From NCBI GenBank assembly GCA_000320545.1, contig ADNK01000282.1, forward strand, positions 27,501 to 75,297: a DNA stretch of 47,797 nt, given 5' to 3'. The notes beneath the pieces are model-generated. The model did no database searches and had not been told where the DNA came from. It was given only the letters and a program-made list of their open reading frames with translations. The stretch's first letter is position 1; each line of letters opens with the position of its first letter. This DNA comes from Bigelowiella natans CCMP2755. Taxonomy: Eukaryota > Cercozoa > Chlorarachniophyceae. Below are positions 1 to 11,015 of this stretch, in pieces. Position numbers and translations under genes: made by a program.

Positions 1-10
1 AGGAGCTGAT

Positions 11-51
11 ATGGAAAAGGGGGGCAGCTCTGCAAGGAGCTCTGTAACGAC

Positions 52-88
<37 letters not shown>

Positions 89-860
89 GATGGAATCAAA
101 GATCCAGCAGTAGCAGCAGCAAGAGCATATTCATATGGAAAAGCGACACGACAGGAGGGAGAGGATGAGGCTGAGGATGATGAAAGGACACCAACGAGGA
201 AGATGAATAGCCTCATACATGACCATTATTCCCTCCCCCTCCGGAGTGCGACCAATGAGGAAAAGAGTAGCGGCCGAAAGGGGGCTGAAATGCTGGCTTC
301 AGAAAGAGACCACGACGTCGTCATCGTCAATGATACAGAGCTCAAGATTGGAGAACTGGTAGAGATAATATCCCACCCAGTTTTGACAGGCTCTCAGGGC
401 CACGTCGTCGGCATCAGCAGCAACAATAGAATGAGTAGGAGTGGAAGCCGCAGCAGAAGTTTCGCCCCACGACGCAACCCCACTCCCCCCCGTTCCGAGA
501 ACGACGCAATGGTGACTCTCCAGATCGGCGAGGGAGAGGAATTCCAGGTCGAATTGGACCCAAAGTACCTGCGGAGAGTGGATTTTGACGTGCTGGCGGT
601 CAATGGGAAAGGAAAAGAAGAAGATACAGGGGAAGGTACAGAAGCAGCAATAGAGGATGGGAACAATGACACCGAGAATGATGGCGATTATGGCGAGGAT
701 GATGCTGAGGAGGCACAGGAGGTAGGAGAGGGGGGAGAGGATGATACGAATGTATCTGCATGTGATGGTGATGACGAAGCTACGATGGACGATGAAGCAC
801 AGCGATTCCAGCCGGGTGATGCAGTTGAGGCCGTGGACCTCAAAAACAGGTTACTATCAT

Positions 861-896
<36 letters not shown>

Positions 897-1322
897 GCAT
901 AATTAGTTAAGAATCATAATAATATGACGATGATGATAGATATCTCCCCCCCTCCCCCCTCTCTCTCTTCTTCTCTCCGTTCCCCCTCTCCTATAGAGTT
1001 GAGCTCAACGGCCAGTGGGGTAGGCTGGTGGATTTCCGTCCAGAGAAAGGGCGCTGGGTCGTCGATCTCGGGGCCTTTGGATATGTGAGATCCTAATCAC
1101 GCAACATCACTAGAGAAACAGGAGGAAGAAGAAGAAGAAGAAAGAAAGAAAGAAAGAAACACAACCAAAACAAGGGAAACATTTTGAAGAGCCCGCCACA
1201 GCGACGGAAGTGTGATTATGACTTGGAGCCAAACCAATGGATCTTATCCGTGTCGCCGAGCTTAAATTATCGGCACTTTTTGTTGCAACTCCTACGTTTC
1301 CAATGTTATACATATTTGGTGG

Positions 1323-1358
<36 letters not shown>

Positions 1359-2599
1359 TTGCGTGTTTTCAATATGTTTCCACACCCGATCAGCACGCTC
1401 TGCTGCCCTCAAATATCCGACACATTCCACAAGATCATGGTGAAAATGACGGTGGTGTAGCCAGAGAGGGAGAGACCAGAGAACATGCTCCGCATCAGCG
1501 CGACGACGACGGCGATAAAACATCGTTGCCTTATTCTTCAATACCTTCACCACCATTGATGAAGTTCCGAGCACATGACGTAGCTCACGGCTTAACATCT
1601 GTGAAAGCAAGTTCGGTGGAGGAGGGTGGAGGAGCTGAGGGGAAAGAAGCAAGCGAGACCTTCCTCGCGACACATGTCACAGACGGAAAAGCGGTAGCAA
1701 ATAGGAAATTTCAACTAAAAATATGATTTCACGTGTTTTTCCTCATATCTCTCCTTCTTCCACCTCCCCCCCCCCCCTCTCCCCGTCCGTCCGTTCGTTG
1801 CTCTCGGCAACCAAAGGCGACTCGTTGGTCTTCAGATTTTGGAGACAACCAATGGATTATGGTGGATCTTGGGGGCGAAGTTGCGATTGAAGGCGTGTGC
1901 GTTCTGTGGGAAATGGCATTTGCACGTTCCTACACGGTCCAGGTGTGTGTGTGTGTGTGTGTGTTTGTTTGTTTGTTTCTGCGTGCGCACGCGTGTATTT
2001 CTCCGTTCTGCACTGGTGCTGACGGGAGACGGGTAGTTGAGAGGAGTGTATAAATACACATATTGAAAAGAAGGGAATCATGCATTTCACATTCTCAACC
2101 TCTCCGTTCTCTTCTTCCACATCTTTCTCCGCAGGTCGCATCATCGTCTTCCCCCCCCTCTGATTCCACGATGATGGACTGGAGCACGATAGGAAGAGGC
2201 GGGGGGAGACCAGGCTGGGCCGTGCATCCTGCCCCTCCCTCCACCGTGGCTCGGTTTGTCCGGATTAATTGCTTGGAGCGAGCAACCCCTTACGGCTTTT
2301 CTATGCACCTGTTCCAAGTCTTCGGAACACGGCTGGAAGGGCAAGGGGAGGAGGAGATTGTAATAGCAATGATGATGATGAACGATGATGACGATGATAA
2401 TGATGATGGCGATGATGTGGTGATTATGACCGTGAAAGGAGAGCATTGCCAACTGATGACTCCTTTCCATCGTCACTGTAACAACAACAGCAACAACTCG
2501 AAGAAGACTCGCAGCGACTTGGAAGTGAGCAGCAGGAGGACGCATTGAGGACAGAGGTACATCAGCACCGCATGATTCGGGTGATGATAATACCATGAT

Positions 2600-2638
<39 letters not shown>

Positions 2639-5600
2639 GGACACGAGAAGATAGAGTATTTCCCTGGAGATCCTGTGGAGATTCACGGTCTCAAAAAGGA
2701 CTCGCATCTGAACAACTTGGTTGGCGTTGTTTATCGACGATCGAAGACCTTGAATCGCTACATGGTACATAGCAGTACACAGAGCGTGCACGCGTGCTTG
2801 TTTGTGCACACTATGTAAGCGCGTTTATCCTACGGCGTGTTATAAGTGTGATGACTATATCTCCATCTGCTTTTCAAGGTGCGCTTGGAAAGTAGCAATG
2901 ATATGGTGCCATCGACGATAGGAAAAGAACTCGATGGGAGCAACCCTCCCTCTTCCATCGCAGAAGCCTCATTCTCATCATCATCAGCAGCAGCATCACC
3001 CCCATCATCTTGCTCCTCTCCTCGTCTCTCTCCTCCGCGTCAAGCTTCCCCCTTTACATCCTTGGAAGCGACTCGAATGATCGCGTTCAAAGCCGAGAAT
3101 TTGCGGCCGCGCTCATCGGTTATGTATCGATCGGAAGACTGGCACCGCAAGATGGAGCAGAAGAGGATGATTATGCAGGATTACGGCCAGAAGCTACATA
3201 ACATCTCTGTTGGCGATCTAGTGCGAGTTAAAGGTGGTTGCTGCCGATGGTTCTATACCCGTCGTCCCCTTCCCCCTCCCCCTCTTGGTCTCATTGCTGT
3301 TATTCTGATCAGATCTCGAGATTAATGCAAGCTTCAACGGTTGTGTCGGCCGGGTAGTAGTAGTAGTAGTAGTAGTAGTCGTCGTCGTCGTAGCACATAG
3401 ATCATATCGGAGCGGTGGTGACCTTGAATAAGAGAAGAAGAAGAAGGCAGCGTTTTCTCGCGCAGTAGAGGCTGTGAAAAGTGACGATTGGGGGATCGCA
3501 GAGCAGCAAGCGATCATTGGGTTTTAGCTGTTGTGCAGCCCTTTGGGAATGGCGACCATCTTGGGCCAGTATTATCAGTATCATGGATTCAAATCCCGCG
3601 AAATCATCCCTTTCTCTTGTGGAGCGTTCCACAAAATGAAACATCCAAATATTAGATCCCATCTTACCAATGCCATCAATATTACCATCAACGTCGTCGT
3701 TGTCATCGTTGTCGTGGCTCGGAATGGGGATAATCATACCGATGCTGCTATTTGCAGGTGCATCATTACGCTCGAAGGGACAGGAGATTCAGGGTCGATG
3801 ACCTACAAGATCCAATGGGAGGCGACCAGTAATACATCATCATCACCATCACCATCATCATCATCACCATATCGTGCGTTCATGTACATACCACTGGCGG
3901 CCATGCGTATGCGTTGCAGCGTCCTGACAGCATTTATCATACTCTCCTCATCCTGCAGGGGAAGTGTATACATCAAACCGGAAAATCTCGAGAAGGTTCC
4001 AGGACATGCTCCAATGAGGCGGTATATCCAATGGTGAGTTCCGATATTCTGCATGTTTGTTTCCATACGCAAAGGAACGTGCGTGCGCGCTTGTTTGCTT
4101 GCTTATTTTCTTTGGTCTTCTGTACCATTGCTTGACGATTTGTTTCTGTCGTTTAACAGCGAAGGCATCGACATTCCCGCCTACGACAAGGCAGCAGCAC
4201 ATGGAGGCCGTCGTCATCATCATGCGCAACAACAGATGCATAGCGGAGCAGAAGATGGCCTCAGCGAGCAACGCCCGAGAGAGACCTGCGAGAGACGGTG
4301 AGTCTATTCTTCCACACAAAACAATCTGTTGAAACTTTGCTGCAGGCTCATGTCTCCAACCTGCACTTGCGCAATACATAGCTGAAAAGACGAACGACAG
4401 CACGATGTGACGGAGCACTTGCCTCCTCTCCCTCCCCACCCTCCGTATTTCGCAAAATGAGCATCGTTGGTGTTTCTTGCTTCTGCAGATACGCGATAGA
4501 GAAAGGCTGGGAAAACTTTGCCCTCGGGCAGCGCGTCACGACATCGACTGACGAAAACCAGGTGGATGGGGGGAGGGGGAGAGGAAGGGGGGAAGAAGAC
4601 ATGCAATAATATATGCCAGGTATCCATATACGGTTCATATTATCACCCATTTCTCTCGGTGTTGCTTCTACTTTGGCAGAACTACGCAGGAGCCTTTGCT
4701 GTCGATGGGGATGGGTGAGACACGGATCAATGATGCTGATAACATAAATGAGCAGTGCCGCATCCGTAAATCTTCTATCCACATGCACGCTGACGTACGT
4801 GTTCCCGCAACGTTACAGATGGACGCGCTGGGGCTCCAAGCACAGCGACAATCAATGGATAATGGTCCTGTGGAAAAACAATGAAAAGAAATAGAAGAAA
4901 AAGAAAAAGAAGAAGAGGAGGAGGAGTAGGAGAAGTGGAAGCCTGGTGACATGTTTTACTGCGAGTCTGATCGCATTATTACCAAGTCGTAGGACGAGAG
5001 GGAGCGTTGTTATTCAATTATAGTGGTGAATGCTGAAAGAGAATCTGTTGCTGTGACACGCGCGCATTCTGACGTCGTTGTAATTGCCTCCTGTTCTTCT
5101 TCTTGTTGTTGTTCTTGTTGTTGTTGTGGCACGGGAAAAGGTCGATTTCGGGCCTATTCAGCGGCAAATAGAGGCAATTTCTCTCTGTTGGGAGACCGCG
5201 TATGCAAAGGTTGGTAAACAATATTGTGTCTCTCTGGATAGAACCAGGAGAACACACGAAATACGCTGATACCTTGATACATCATACGGAGTACGTTATA
5301 ACATCTTATTCTCGCCATACTTTCCCTTTCTCACAGGACTATGCAATAGATTGCAGCGAGGACCTGCAAGTCTGGAGGTAGAAAAGCATCAGAGATCGTG
5401 TCTGTGTGTTCTGTGGGAGCGTAAGATGACTGGTTTTTGTTGCAGGAATTGCGTGCGAGTGGAGGATAGGAGACACGACGGCTGGGCAGACCATATCTTA
5501 CCGGTAGCATTTGTGTACTACTACCACGTTAGGCAGGGCGTTCTCAATATTTATTCTAGGAGAACGTTGATCATCATGATTTTTTCTTTTGCGACGTGTG

Positions 5601-5778
5601 GCCTTGAACTGCATTGGAAGACAGAAGTTTTCGGTTGTTTACAGTTGCTCGTTTAACCGTATGAAATTCGATGACTTGCTCTGTGCGGCGCTTGCTGCTA
5701 ATGACTGAATCTGAGAGCGTATAGAGTGGGGAGGAAAGTGGGAGGAGAGAGGGGGATATCCTTCCTTTTGTATGCAGG

Positions 5779-5830
<52 letters not shown>

Positions 5831-7116
5831 GCATAAATATTTATGTCGAATGGATTTGTTGTCGGTCGATCGAATGCTAAATAATCAAGCAGAAGGCGGT
5901 GAAATGCCGAGGCGTGCGCATAAGATGCAACAGGCGAGCGACGGTAGGACACGGAGAATGAAACGAAATGGAAGTTGCCGGAATTAAAAGGAGAGAGGGT
6001 GGGGGGGAAGGCCATTGCGGATGCTGAGTCTATGAATATCGGGGAAGAAAAACACCAGCACATTTTTCTCACATTAGCATATATTGTCAGCCATACGGTT
6101 TCTCTCTTCACCACATCGCGCTCTTTGGACCTCGTAACAGCAGCAGCAGCAGCAGCAGCAGCCATCACGAGGAGCGGAATGGTGGTGGTGGTGGTAATGA
6201 TGATGATGATGATGATGCAGTCATGACAGCTGCGGAAGTAGCAGCAGCGGAGTTGCTCGAGAGATCAGTCCAAACTATGTCAACGTCAGCATCATCAACG
6301 ACGACAACAGCGCCCCGCGCTATATCAGCTGGGGTTGAGGAATTTGGGGTGCCAGTGACAGCAGAAGATGCAACGGATGAAGTCGATGATGACGATGACG
6401 AGAGTGATAGCGAAAACGAGAACGATGCTGACGACAACGATGGAGAGGATTTGCTTCTGCGGAGACTGCTTTTGTCATCATCCTCGCACCAGCCGCGGGA
6501 AAGGCTCCTAGATCAGCCGGATGGGGAAGAAGAACAAGATGATGATGATGATGAAGAAGAAGAAGAAGAGCTGGATATTATCGACGACGACAACTCCGAT
6601 AGCAACAAAGGTGGAGATGTTGAATACATGGATTTGGAAGAGGAGGGAGAGGAAGACGTCGGCAGCGTGTCATCGCCGTCAGAAGATATCATGGGCAGTG
6701 AAGTTGTGCTCCAAGGTCTGGTCTTCAGGCATGACTTGAACGGTGTCAAGGGAAGGATACGGGGGATTGATCGTCGCTTTCAAAGACGTCTGGTGGTGGA
6801 TTTGGGAGGAAGAGGGAGGGGGGGGAGAAGGGGAACAGGAGTCGTCAGTGTGCAGAGCGCAAATATTAGACGAGTGGCCGTTGAGCAGATAAAGGTACTA
6901 CTACTAGTAGTAGTAGTAGTTGTAGTAGTAGTGGGGGTGGTAGTACTCGTGGTTTGTTCATAGTTGTGGTAGTTAACAGCGGAACGCATTGCGAATTGTA
7001 TGTGTTGAACGTATATCGTATCCTCAAACTGTCATTGTCTCGTCATTTTGAGCTGCACAATTTTGGTCGGTACGTCAATAATGACACAGGATGTTGAATA
7101 GCCATATTATAATCAT

Positions 7117-7161
<45 letters not shown>

Positions 7162-8119
7162 ACTCGCTCGTTTTGTCCCTCCTCCTGAAATTCCTCCTTT
7201 AGCAACGCTTGAGGTCCATCCGTGCACTCAACATCCCTTCCAGTGGTTCGATCGTCTCTCTCGCAGGTGATGCCGTTCTACCTAGTTGTTGTCCATTTTC
7301 TGCATCACTGCCATCATCATGCATCACCATGTACAGCTATAGTGCATGATCCCCAGTACTATTCTCGCGAAAATACGACAGTTGCATGTACACATACAGA
7401 TTCTGCTCGCGAATTTCATGCAACCTCTACGTCTGCGTACTTGTAGATATTTCGCGCATTCCCTCTTTCTCTCCCTAACCATCTCATGTGAACGTAAGGT
7501 TTGCACGACACCGAAGATTTGAACGGTCTCGAGGGAGTTGTCATAGATGTAAATCTTAAGGTAGTGTTAGGATTGTAGGTGTAGTAGTGGTGGTTGTCGT
7601 AGTAGCACGATCATTCATGATCTGATGAGGATGCCTTGAGATGGAGTCACATGCAAAACGGAGTGAATTGCAGCGGGGGTATAGGGTTATCGAACGCGGT
7701 TTTTGTAGTTACTAGTAAAAAGAGCTGGCCATAGTGATATTACAGTCCATCGAGAGAATTTCTGCCAGTAGTTATTTTTATTTCATATAATTAACTGCTT
7801 CTAAATCACCATGAAATGATGTAAATATGAAGCTGGGGCGCCTTTTAGTGGACATTCCGGACTATGGACAGGTAGGGAAATAAATGTGGTTCATGTTCCA
7901 GCGTGTATGTGGCGTGGTATAAACAAGTTGCATTTTGTATGAGCAAGATTTACATTGGCGTGAAAAATACACCGTAGTGCATTGTGTTCGGATCTAACAC
8001 CCATTTGAGTGAAGTCTATCCGTGTTTATAGCTTGTTTTTCTGCCTATGTATCACATCTTTTTTTGCAATTTTGCAGGTGTATGTGCAGGCAAAGAACGT
8101 GATCGTCATCAAGAAATAG
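11..8119 (+). CDS. Mosaic protein with two F5/8 type C (discoidin) domains and several SH3/KOW-like repeats; 5' end possibly incomplete
   Basis: Exons fixed by phase: 11-849, 997-about 1086, 1817-1942, 2135-2359, 2639-2764, 2879-3233, 3313-3353, 3758-3828, 4160-4297, 4489-4561, 4680-4714, 4819-4864, 5141-5209, 5337-5377, 5446-5503, 5893-5943, 6091-6133, 6221-6894, 7203-7266, 7499-7560, 8078-8119 (TAG). Edges near 1190-1693, 3437-3520 and 3959-4033 are less certain. Discoidin domain 1 reads TRWSSDFGDNQWIMVDLG and then RFVRINCLERATPYGFSMHL; domain 2 reads TRWGSKHSDNQWIMVDFG and ends RGVRIRCNRRATPYGFSL. Such domains usually bind sugars, lipids or protein surfaces. Between them lie short repeats of the form 'G-D-x-V ... 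L-N-G-x-x-G-x-V ... V-x-L ... NL', for example at 800-1086, 2650-2900, 3210-4000, 6700-6890 and 7500-8119. Long acidic and Q/S-rich linkers separate them. No signal peptide is visible, but no in-frame stop precedes ATG 11, so the true start may lie upstream. Function unknown; the domain calls are firm. Confidence 0.75.
52..87 (+). repeat. (CAG)n polyglutamine tract in coding sequence
   Basis: An uninterrupted CAG run inside the first exon of the discoidin mosaic gene encodes a run of glutamines. A second CAG run at about 6138-6163 falls in an intron of the same gene. Confidence 0.9.
863..894. repeat. (AC)n microsatellite in intron
   Basis: This dinucleotide run lies just inside the first resolved intron of the discoidin mosaic gene, about 13 bases after the donor site at 850. 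Confidence 0.9.
1323..1357. repeat. (GT)n microsatellite
   Basis: A GT run, probably intronic. The reading frame stays open across it, so an exon reading cannot be excluded from sequence alone. Confidence 0.85.
1943..1964. repeat. (GT)n tract that starts at a 5' splice site
   Basis: The exon encoding the first discoidin core ends CAG at 1942 and the intron is GT repeats from its first base. The donor site is therefore the first unit of the microsatellite. Another GT run at about 2602-2634 sits at the 3' end of the next intron, just before its acceptor. Confidence 0.85.
5779..5828. repeat. (GA)n microsatellite in intron
   Basis: A long GA run within the intron between the discoidin-2 exons 5446-5503 and 5893-5943. 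Confidence 0.9.
7121..7157. repeat. (CT)n microsatellite in intron
   Basis: A CT run located 46 bases upstream of the acceptor at 7202. It could serve as the polypyrimidine tract of that splice site. Confidence 0.85.
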
Positions 8120-8928
8120 TGAGCGACACCATTCTTGTCGTGCAATGCTAGAGTAGTGGGCGGGTGTGTACATTTAGACTTGTTTATTAGTTGTTCGGCG
8201 CAGCACTACCTTGAGATTTAAAACACTTTTGTTTCAGCGAGTTTGAAGTGCCTTATTTGTCGGCTGGTGTGAACATGCACGTTTGCTACAGCATGCAACA
8301 TGTAAACGACGTATTTACGTGTACAATGTGTGCTAGTGTGTCTAGATGCGCGAGCGTGGCGGCAAAAAAAAATGCCACCACTGAGCAATCGTATCTATTA
8401 TAGACACAGTAATAATAGCATATACATTATGTATGTGGTATCATCACAGACACAGTAATAGCATATGTCATATACATGGTATTACATGTCCATCATATCT
8501 GCTACTAGCAATAATTGCTACACGTACTGGGCTTATTTCTAGCTTTGTTAAACTAGCTATAGCTAGTCATTAGCACATATATAGCACTGAATTCTAGTAT
8601 TGATCACATCGTGCGTAAATATATCTAGATATAGGCGTCGTGATGAAAAGAGCTAGCAAGCGCTACGTACTAGCTGCACATTGCATCATTGCTACATTGT
8701 ATCGCATGCTGTCAGCAGCGTATGTGCAATCGTATCTGGTTGCTAGGACACACACATGACGAAAAATGTGCGCGCACCTTTTGTGCGAATGTACACACAC
8801 GCACGGGACGGAAATAAAGAGTGAGGGGGAGAGGAAGGAGAGCGAGAAGAGTAGAGAAACGCATTCAAAATGCTCCATTGATAGTATATACACACACACA
8901 CACACCACACACACACATAAATACATTT

Positions 8929-8976
<48 letters not shown>

Positions 8977-9202
8977 TTGAATGTGCATGTGTATGTATGT
9001 GTGCGTGTGCATTCAAATGATCTTTAGATCACAAGGGCTACAATACTATTCAAACCCCAATTAGTTTTACGTGTTTTTATTAGGTTCTAATGTTAAACAC
9101 ATCCCAGCAAGCGCAGTGGAATTCATAATCTTACAATCTGCCATTCGGCAACAAATGGCCAACCGATTTTCTTTACAATCCCGCGTGAGCGCACTAAACC
9201 CT
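8120..9202. other. Intergenic region between convergent genes (mosaic protein and BTG/TOB)
   Basis: No credible gene was found on either strand. The stretch is AT-rich and rich in short CTAG, GCTAGC and TGCA words. It holds a short repeated word, GACACAGTAATA with a following GCATAT, near 8403 and 8449, then a CA-rich stretch near 8890-8918 and an (AT)n tract at 8932-8968. The open frames across 8743-9020 consist largely of these simple repeats. Both flanking genes end here. Confidence 0.7.
8932..8968. repeat. (AT)n microsatellite
   Basis: An alternating AT run followed by about ten T residues, in the convergent intergenic region. Confidence 0.9.
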
Positions 9203-10063
9203 TCACATTGTTGGCGGGACCAATATTTGCTGTTGCTTCAAGTACCGGTTAATATCATAGTTTGAGTTTCCCATACTGCTTAAGCCCTTCTGCACAAAAT
9301 TTGAAAGCGGGTTCCCCCGGGATAACGGGGCCGATTTTTGTGATCGTTTTATTGTGCTATCTTCACTTAAATCTGTCGACTTGTTCTCCTTTTGCTCTTG
9401 GTATATCACCTCAGGTGTGGCTGAACAGAAGGCGACATTCCGTAATTTCACCGTTCCTGTGATTATGTCGAATTAGTTTCATGGGTGAGAACCATTTTAG
9501 ACTCTACATCTATATTACAATGTCACCTGGGTTGATGAACATGATATATCTCTTCCCTGATAGTAACTCCTCTATCGATACTTTAATTCCTGCATCTTTT
9601 GTAGCCCTTTTTAAAAGGGGATCCACCCGGCTGTCGTATGATAATGACCGGTAGGCACAGCCTAGATATGGAAATTTAATTTAAATCTAGTGTATTTTAA
9701 TTTTTTTTTTGTGTCCGGAACCTTTCATAGGATTGCCTGCGTGCCAGTGTCCTGTACATCTCTTCGTTAAGCCTTCAACCAAGCTCTTATGAAACTTCTC
9801 GAGGGCATCAGTTGGATCTGAGGTGTGGGAGCTAAGCTTTTTCTTGATTGCTTTCGTCCACCATCCCGCGGCCACCTGGCAAGCAGCAACTCAGATTCAC
9901 TCACAGAAATAAGCATACGTTCACAAATAATAGGGTTTGGGTAGATGCAAGCCCGGAGGGCATGAAAGCTGCTGCCTTCCGAAACCAGTAGAATGAAAAA
10001 CCAACATGATGAAGCTTTCAAATAAGATGAAATTGTGGCATTTACCTCTATTTCTTCTCTCAT
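9203..10063 (-). CDS. BTG/TOB (APRO) family protein, four exons, about 174 aa
   Basis: Exons on the minus strand are 10063-10046, 9875-9722, 9661-9527 and 9420-9203 (TGA). They sum to 525 nt and all phases agree. The protein starts MREEIE followed by VAAGWWTKAIKKKL, matching the usual BTG start with an acidic-hydrophobic first helix. Box A carries GHWHAGNPMKG at the exon 2/3 junction, where splicing gives KGCAYRSL, the counterpart of the family's K-G-S-G-F-R-C-I. Box B follows as DPLLKRATKDAGI and then MFINP, matching the family's DP-x-I-x-x-A ... W-I-D-P. Known BTG/TOB proteins bind CAF1/CCR4-NOT deadenylase subunits and promote mRNA decay; that role here is inferred from the family. The length is close to that of BTG1. 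The C-terminal 50 residues are basic, S/N-rich and unlike the family. Introns are 170, 60 and 106 nt. It is divergent from Sec24. Confidence 0.85.
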
Positions 10064-11015
10064 GTAGATCTTAATCAGTAGTTCAAAAAGGCGCTCACAG
10101 CGCCACAGCTAGTAATTTGTCTCTTTCTGGTTGGTTGTCTTAGAACGGAGGGGAGGGGGTGGGAAGGAGGCTTTATTCTTGCCATTCAATCCTTCAGATT
10201 TATCTAACCGCAAATTTTCAGCATTTTAGATGATGAAAATAAGAGAATTCTAAACGACGACAATCGAATTTCAAGTGAGAACTCACTTTTGGTTGACCAT
10301 TTTCCTAATAGTTCTACAGTTATTCGTCATGGCTCTTAGAAATTAGCTTGTAAGACTTATCGAAGGACCATGCTGGGATCAGGAAGACCAAAAAGAAACC
10401 TACTAAATCTATAATGGCTCAAATTTGCTAGTCTTAATGTAAAATAACCATCACTACAGTTCAAACATAAGCACATCAGTTTTGAAAAAATCCCCTTTGG
10501 ATCCTTTTAAGCCCAAATCACATAATTTAGGGGCTGATAAGGGCATATTTCAAGCTAATATAAACTTAAAAACAAGATATGTCATGTCGTAAATTATTGT
10601 AGTGGTAATATCATCTCCATATACCAGAAATTCTGCTAAAATTCAGGATGAATCAGGAGTGGTGACAGAAAAGGACTTGAAGTTCAAGCTGTGTCAGGAA
10701 TTTTTAGGCAATTCAGCATTGACTCGGTGAATTCAAGGTAATTCTCAGATCTGTTCCCGCGATTCCATAAAATTCGGTTCAGAAAAGCACTTTAATTATT
10801 TTTCTCTTGAGTCTCAGCAATGGACTCCACACAATTTTCAATTGTTTTGAAATTATTCGGTATTGACGGAATTGAAGGGGAATCCCATTAAAAATTTCAG
10901 GAGAATACCTCGAGTGTCTCAGAGTGAATGACGCCAGCCCAAGGAACTCAATTGATTCGCACTCCGCGACACGTCATTGGGTGAACCCCCCCCGCTCGCC
11001 TTCTCTCTGTCTTCG
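10064..11015. other. Divergent intergenic region, BTG/TOB and Sec24
   Basis: No gene found. Both flanking genes start from this interval, so it should contain their promoters, but I recognise no specific motif. The segment 10620-10900 is noticeably rich in AATTC words (AATTCAG, GAATTC, AATTCGG and variants), suggesting degenerate short repeats. A C/T-rich stretch lies directly before the Sec24 ATG. Confidence 0.6.

Noticed and set aside
3531-4037. Long open frame of 168 codons in the discoidin mosaic gene
   Set aside because: Only 3758-3828 and the part from about 3959 look like exons; the rest contains CAT repeats and intron-like sequence.
8743-9020. Several overlapping open frames on both strands
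   Set aside because: They consist largely of CA, AT and GT repeats and give low-complexity peptides with no family resemblance.
9290-9340. GGTTCCCCCGGGATAACGGGG-like inverted sequence resembling an rRNA or tRNA fragment
   Set aside because: It lies within the coding frame of BTG exon 4 and is too short to support an RNA gene.
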